Below are positions 61,824 to 64,000 of a stretch of DNA of 64,000 bases, in pieces (within the stretch, counting starts at the first letter, position 1; each line of letters starts with the position of its first letter). Below the pieces are notes generated by a model. It was not told where the DNA came from. It ran no database searches and saw only the letters and a program-made list of their open reading frames with translations. Both the position numbers and the translations under genes were made by a program. Source of the DNA: CALJFL01 sp036961205 (lineage in GTDB: Bacteria > Pseudomonadota > Gammaproteobacteria > Pseudomonadales > Halieaceae); NCBI GenBank assembly GCA_036961205.1, contig JBALVI010000002.1, forward strand, positions 372,001-436,000, given 5' to 3'.

Positions 61824-62852
61824 ATGAGTATCAGCACTGAAGACGGCAAAAATCCAAGCAGCGCTACCGAGCCTGGTAGCTCTAAGAACTACAGCATGTC
61901 CTATCGGGATGTCGCGATGCATAAGGTGATGCTGCAGGATGTAGTTCGTACCGATGCTTATGAAAAATCTATTAACAACGTGGTCCAGCCGGAACACTCT
62001 GTGCTGGATTTCGGGTGCGGTACCGGTGTTTTAGCCATGTTTGCAGCCCGGGCCGGAGCCGACAAGGTAATAGCCGTAGATCGTTCACCGTTCATCAAAA
62101 CCGCCAGGGAAATAGCGCAGAAAAACGGCTTTGCTAACATCGATTTTTACCATGACGATCATCTGTCTCTAGAGCTCGATAAAAAAGTGGATGTCATCGT
62201 CTCCGAATGGATGGGACATTGTTTGTTTTATGAAGCAATGTTGGAGCCCTTGTTGGCCGTGCGCGATCGTTACCTGGCAGAAGACGGAGTAATGATTCCC
62301 ACCGAAGTCAGCCTGCATGTCGGGCTGGTTTGTGATGAAGATTTATTAGACGATTTATGCTTTTTACGGGATAAACCCTATGGTATCGATTTTTCACCTA
62401 TAGCCCACATTCCGTTCCAACAAACCGATTTGGTGGCACTGGAACCCGACAGTGTATTGAACACCACTGCCCATATGGGCTCACTGAATATGAAAACGGT
62501 TAACAAGGCCAATACCCCGAGAGAATTTAGTGGCACCATAAGACCCGACAGAGAGGCCGATATATTTGCCCTGTGCGGTTGGTTTAGCACGCAATTGAGC
62601 CCGGGAGTGGCCTTTGGCACCGGCCCCAGTGATACGCCTACCCACTGGGATCAAATTCTATTCCCTTTGCCTGAACCCTTCGCTGTTCATCCCTCCCGCG
62701 AATTGACCATCACGCTATCGCCCCTGACGGAGCAGGTGGGCAAAGAGCAGTGCTGGGCATGGTCAATCACAGACGGAGAAACAACGGTTCGCGTCAATGA
62801 GCAGCAGCAAATCGAGCGAAAGCTGCATGAGGTGCCGCCAGGGAAGCTTTAA
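61824..62852 (+). CDS. Eukaryotic-type protein arginine N-methyltransferase-like enzyme
   Basis: A 342-residue SAM methyltransferase whose motifs match protein arginine methyltransferases. SAM motif I is LDFGCGTGVLAMFAA (61-75), followed by D86 (VIAVDRS). The double-E loop is SEWMGHCLFYEAML with Glu128 and Glu137. The THW loop is TPTHWDQILF (Thr273-Trp275), preceded by CGWFSTQLSPG as in PRMT1/6. A YFxxY-like segment lies at Y23-Y27 (YSMSY). Known PRMT members methylate arginine guanidinium groups. The function here is inferred from these motifs; no substrate is visible. It lies 91 bp upstream of rimO on the same strand. Confidence 0.88.
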   Translation: MSISTEDGKNPSSATEPGSSKNYSMSYRDVAMHKVMLQDVVRTDAYEKSINNVVQPEHSVLDFGCGTGVLAMFAARAGADKVIAVDRSPFIKTAREIAQKNGFANIDFYHDDHLSLELDKKVDVIVSEWMGHCLFYEAMLEPLLAVRDRYLAEDGVMIPTEVSLHVGLVCDEDLLDDLCFLRDKPYGIDFSPIAHIPFQQTDLVALEPDSVLNTTAHMGSLNMKTVNKANTPREFSGTIRPDREADIFALCGWFSTQLSPGVAFGTGPSDTPTHWDQILFPLPEPFAVHPSRELTITLSPLTEQVGKEQCWAWSITDGETTVRVNEQQQIERKLHEVPPGKL

Positions 62853-62943
62853 GTGATTAGTCTTTTCCCCAATTCCCACCCCCACCATCCACACTGTATA
62901 ATCCCGCCCCAATCTCATTACAGGCAGTTGCCCGGTAAACCCT

Positions 62944-64000
62944 ATGTCCAGTAACAAAGTTGGTTTCGTTAGCCTAGGCTGCCCCAAGGCGCTGGTCGAT
63001 TCCGAGCGCATCCTCACCCAGCTGAAGATGGATGGGTACGATGTGGTATCCAGCTACGAGGACGCGGAGCTGGTAGTGGTCAATACCTGCGGCTTTATCG
63101 ACTCGGCCAAGCAGGAGTCGCTGGACGCTATTGGCGAGGCCATCAGTGAAAATGGCAAGGTGATTGTTACCGGGTGTATGGGTAAAGGGGCAGACGCCCA
63201 GGCAATTCTTGCCCAGCACCCCAAAGTGCTGAGCGTAACAGGGCCAGCGGCCTACGAAGAGGTCGTTACTGCTGTTCACAAGTACGTGCCGCACATTCCT
63301 ACACACGACCCTTACACGGATCTGGTGCCGCCACAGGGCATTAAGTTAACCCCGCGTCACTACGCCTATCTAAAAATATCCGAGGGCTGCAATCATCGCT
63401 GTAGCTTCTGCATCATCCCCGATATGCGCGGGGACCTGGTGAGCCGCCCTATAGGCGATGTGATGGAGGAAGCAGAGCGCCTGGTGCAAGCAGGTGTGCG
63501 CGAGTTATTAGTTATCTCGCAGGATACCAGCGCCTATGGTGTGGACATCAAGTATCGCACCGGCTTTTGGAATGGCCGACCAATGAAAAGCCGCATGCAA
63601 GAGTTGTGTGAGGCGCTGGGAGAATTCGGCATCTGGGTGCGCCTGCACTATGTGTATCCCTACCCCCATGTCGACAACATAATTCCATTAATGTCCGAGG
63701 GTAAAATTCTGCCCTACCTGGATATTCCCTTTCAGCACGGCAGCCCAAGCGTGCTAAAGCGCATGAAGCGCCCTGCTGCAGCAGAAAAGTCGCTCGATCG
63801 AATTAAGTCCTGGCGCGCTACTTGCCCGGATATCACCTTGCGCAGTACGTTTATCGTTGGTTTCCCCGGTGAGACCAATGATGACTTTGAAATCCTGCTG
63901 GATTTTATGCGCGAAGCACAGCTGGATCGGGTGGGCTGTTTTCAGTACTCACCGGTTGCTGGAGCGAAGGCGAATGATCTGCCCGACCATGTTCCAGATG
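62944..64000 (+). CDS. rimO: Ribosomal protein S12 methylthiotransferase (partial, 3' end outside window)
   Basis: The first 352 codons of RimO, a radical-SAM enzyme that adds a methylthio group to Asp89 of ribosomal protein S12. The N-terminal UPF0004 domain carries Cys ligands in SLGCPKALVDSE, VVNTCGFID and VTGCMGKG. The radical-SAM cluster is GCNHRCSFCIIP (Cys-x3-Cys-x2-Cys), and SQDTSAYGVD and FIVGFPGET follow. The C-terminal TRAM domain is cut off by the window edge. ATG at 62944 is the first suitable start. Confidence 0.96.
   Translation, partial: MSSNKVGFVSLGCPKALVDSERILTQLKMDGYDVVSSYEDAELVVVNTCGFIDSAKQESLDAIGEAISENGKVIVTGCMGKGADAQAILAQHPKVLSVTGPAAYEEVVTAVHKYVPHIPTHDPYTDLVPPQGIKLTPRHYAYLKISEGCNHRCSFCIIPDMRGDLVSRPIGDVMEEAERLVQAGVRELLVISQDTSAYGVDIKYRTGFWNGRPMKSRMQELCEALGEFGIWVRLHYVYPYPHVDNIIPLMSEGKILPYLDIPFQHGSPSVLKRMKRPAAAEKSLDRIKSWRATCPDITLRSTFIVGFPGETNDDFEILLDFMREAQLDRVGCFQYSPVAGAKANDLPDHVPD

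Noticed and set aside
1..64000. CRISPR array, prophage or toxin-antitoxin module
   Set aside because: No regularly spaced direct repeats, phage structural genes, integrases or recognisable toxin-antitoxin pairs were found in the window.

Overview
The window looks like chromosome of a marine gammaproteobacterium, most likely Cellvibrionales/Halieaceae (OM60/NOR5-like). The reasons are the Pseudomonas-like order of the housekeeping genes (gyrA-serC-pheA-tyrA-aroA-cmk-rpsA-ihfB-lapA-lapB-pyrF; mtaD-ubiG-mupP-yciK; scpA-scpB-rluB; trpH/yciO/yciB/yciI), a 'marine proteobacterial dedicated sortase' locus, and encoded CCA in tRNA-Asn. The genus cannot be fixed from this window alone.

Layout. 0-2.3 kb: infC (cut by the window edge, AUU start) and thrS. 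2.5-4 kb: a phospholipase D-type lipoprotein. 4.1-10.3 kb: a complete dedicated sortase locus. It has a sortase target (VIT + vWA), a class GN-type sortase and a small unknown gene on the minus strand, divergent from a response regulator and a histidine kinase whose periplasmic part looks like a carbohydrate-binding (CBM9/DOMON-like) domain. 10.4-12.6 kb: uvrB and tRNA-Asn with its own promoter and terminator. 12.6-17.3 kb: an accessory patch downstream of the tRNA, with two copies of a 63-bp hairpin repeat around a 751-residue secreted repeat protein, an IS6-type transposase remnant, a second dispersed repeat pair, a DUF2846 protein and a RibD/DHFR-fold protein. 17.3-24 kb: an aromatic-oxidation neighbourhood (MobA-like flavin hydroxylase, SDR, DUF4345 protein, Rieske oxygenase) plus small membrane and secreted proteins and a LysR regulator.

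24-28.2 kb: three surface-polysaccharide genes (WbpM-like dehydratase, WbpL-like glycosyl-1-phosphate transferase, WbpK/V-like epimerase). They match the 3' end of a Pseudomonas O-antigen locus and sit at the equivalent chromosomal position, without the variable middle. 28.3-41.2 kb: a long minus-strand housekeeping run from comEA back to gyrA. 41.4-45 kb: methylthioadenosine deaminase, ubiquinone methyltransferase, MurNAc-6-phosphate phosphatase and YciK. 45-51.8 kb: alcohol dehydrogenase, glutamine synthetase-like enzyme, rluB, scpB, scpA, a YrdC-domain protein and a PHP phosphoesterase. 51.9-55.7 kb: yciB, yciI, an SH3/coiled-coil membrane protein, a secreted cyclophilin overlapped by an atypical pdxJ, and an RluA-type pseudouridine synthase.

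55.6-61.5 kb: a minus-strand mix of small metabolic genes (mercaptopyruvate sulfurtransferase, SDR, thioesterase, DUF1971 cupin, SnoaL-like, YtoQ, lipase-like) and a peptide-binding lipoprotein whose signal peptide lies upstream of any ATG/GTG/TTG. 61.8-62.9 kb: a protein that reads as a eukaryotic-type protein arginine methyltransferase (double-E loop and THW loop both intact), followed by rimO, cut by the right edge.

The most notable items are the PRMT-like enzyme, the sortase locus with its sugar-binding-like sensor and phased direct repeats, the repeat-bounded accessory patch after tRNA-Asn, the minimal O-antigen locus and the Bacteroidetes-type PdxJ. All family assignments come from reading motifs; no database search was possible.
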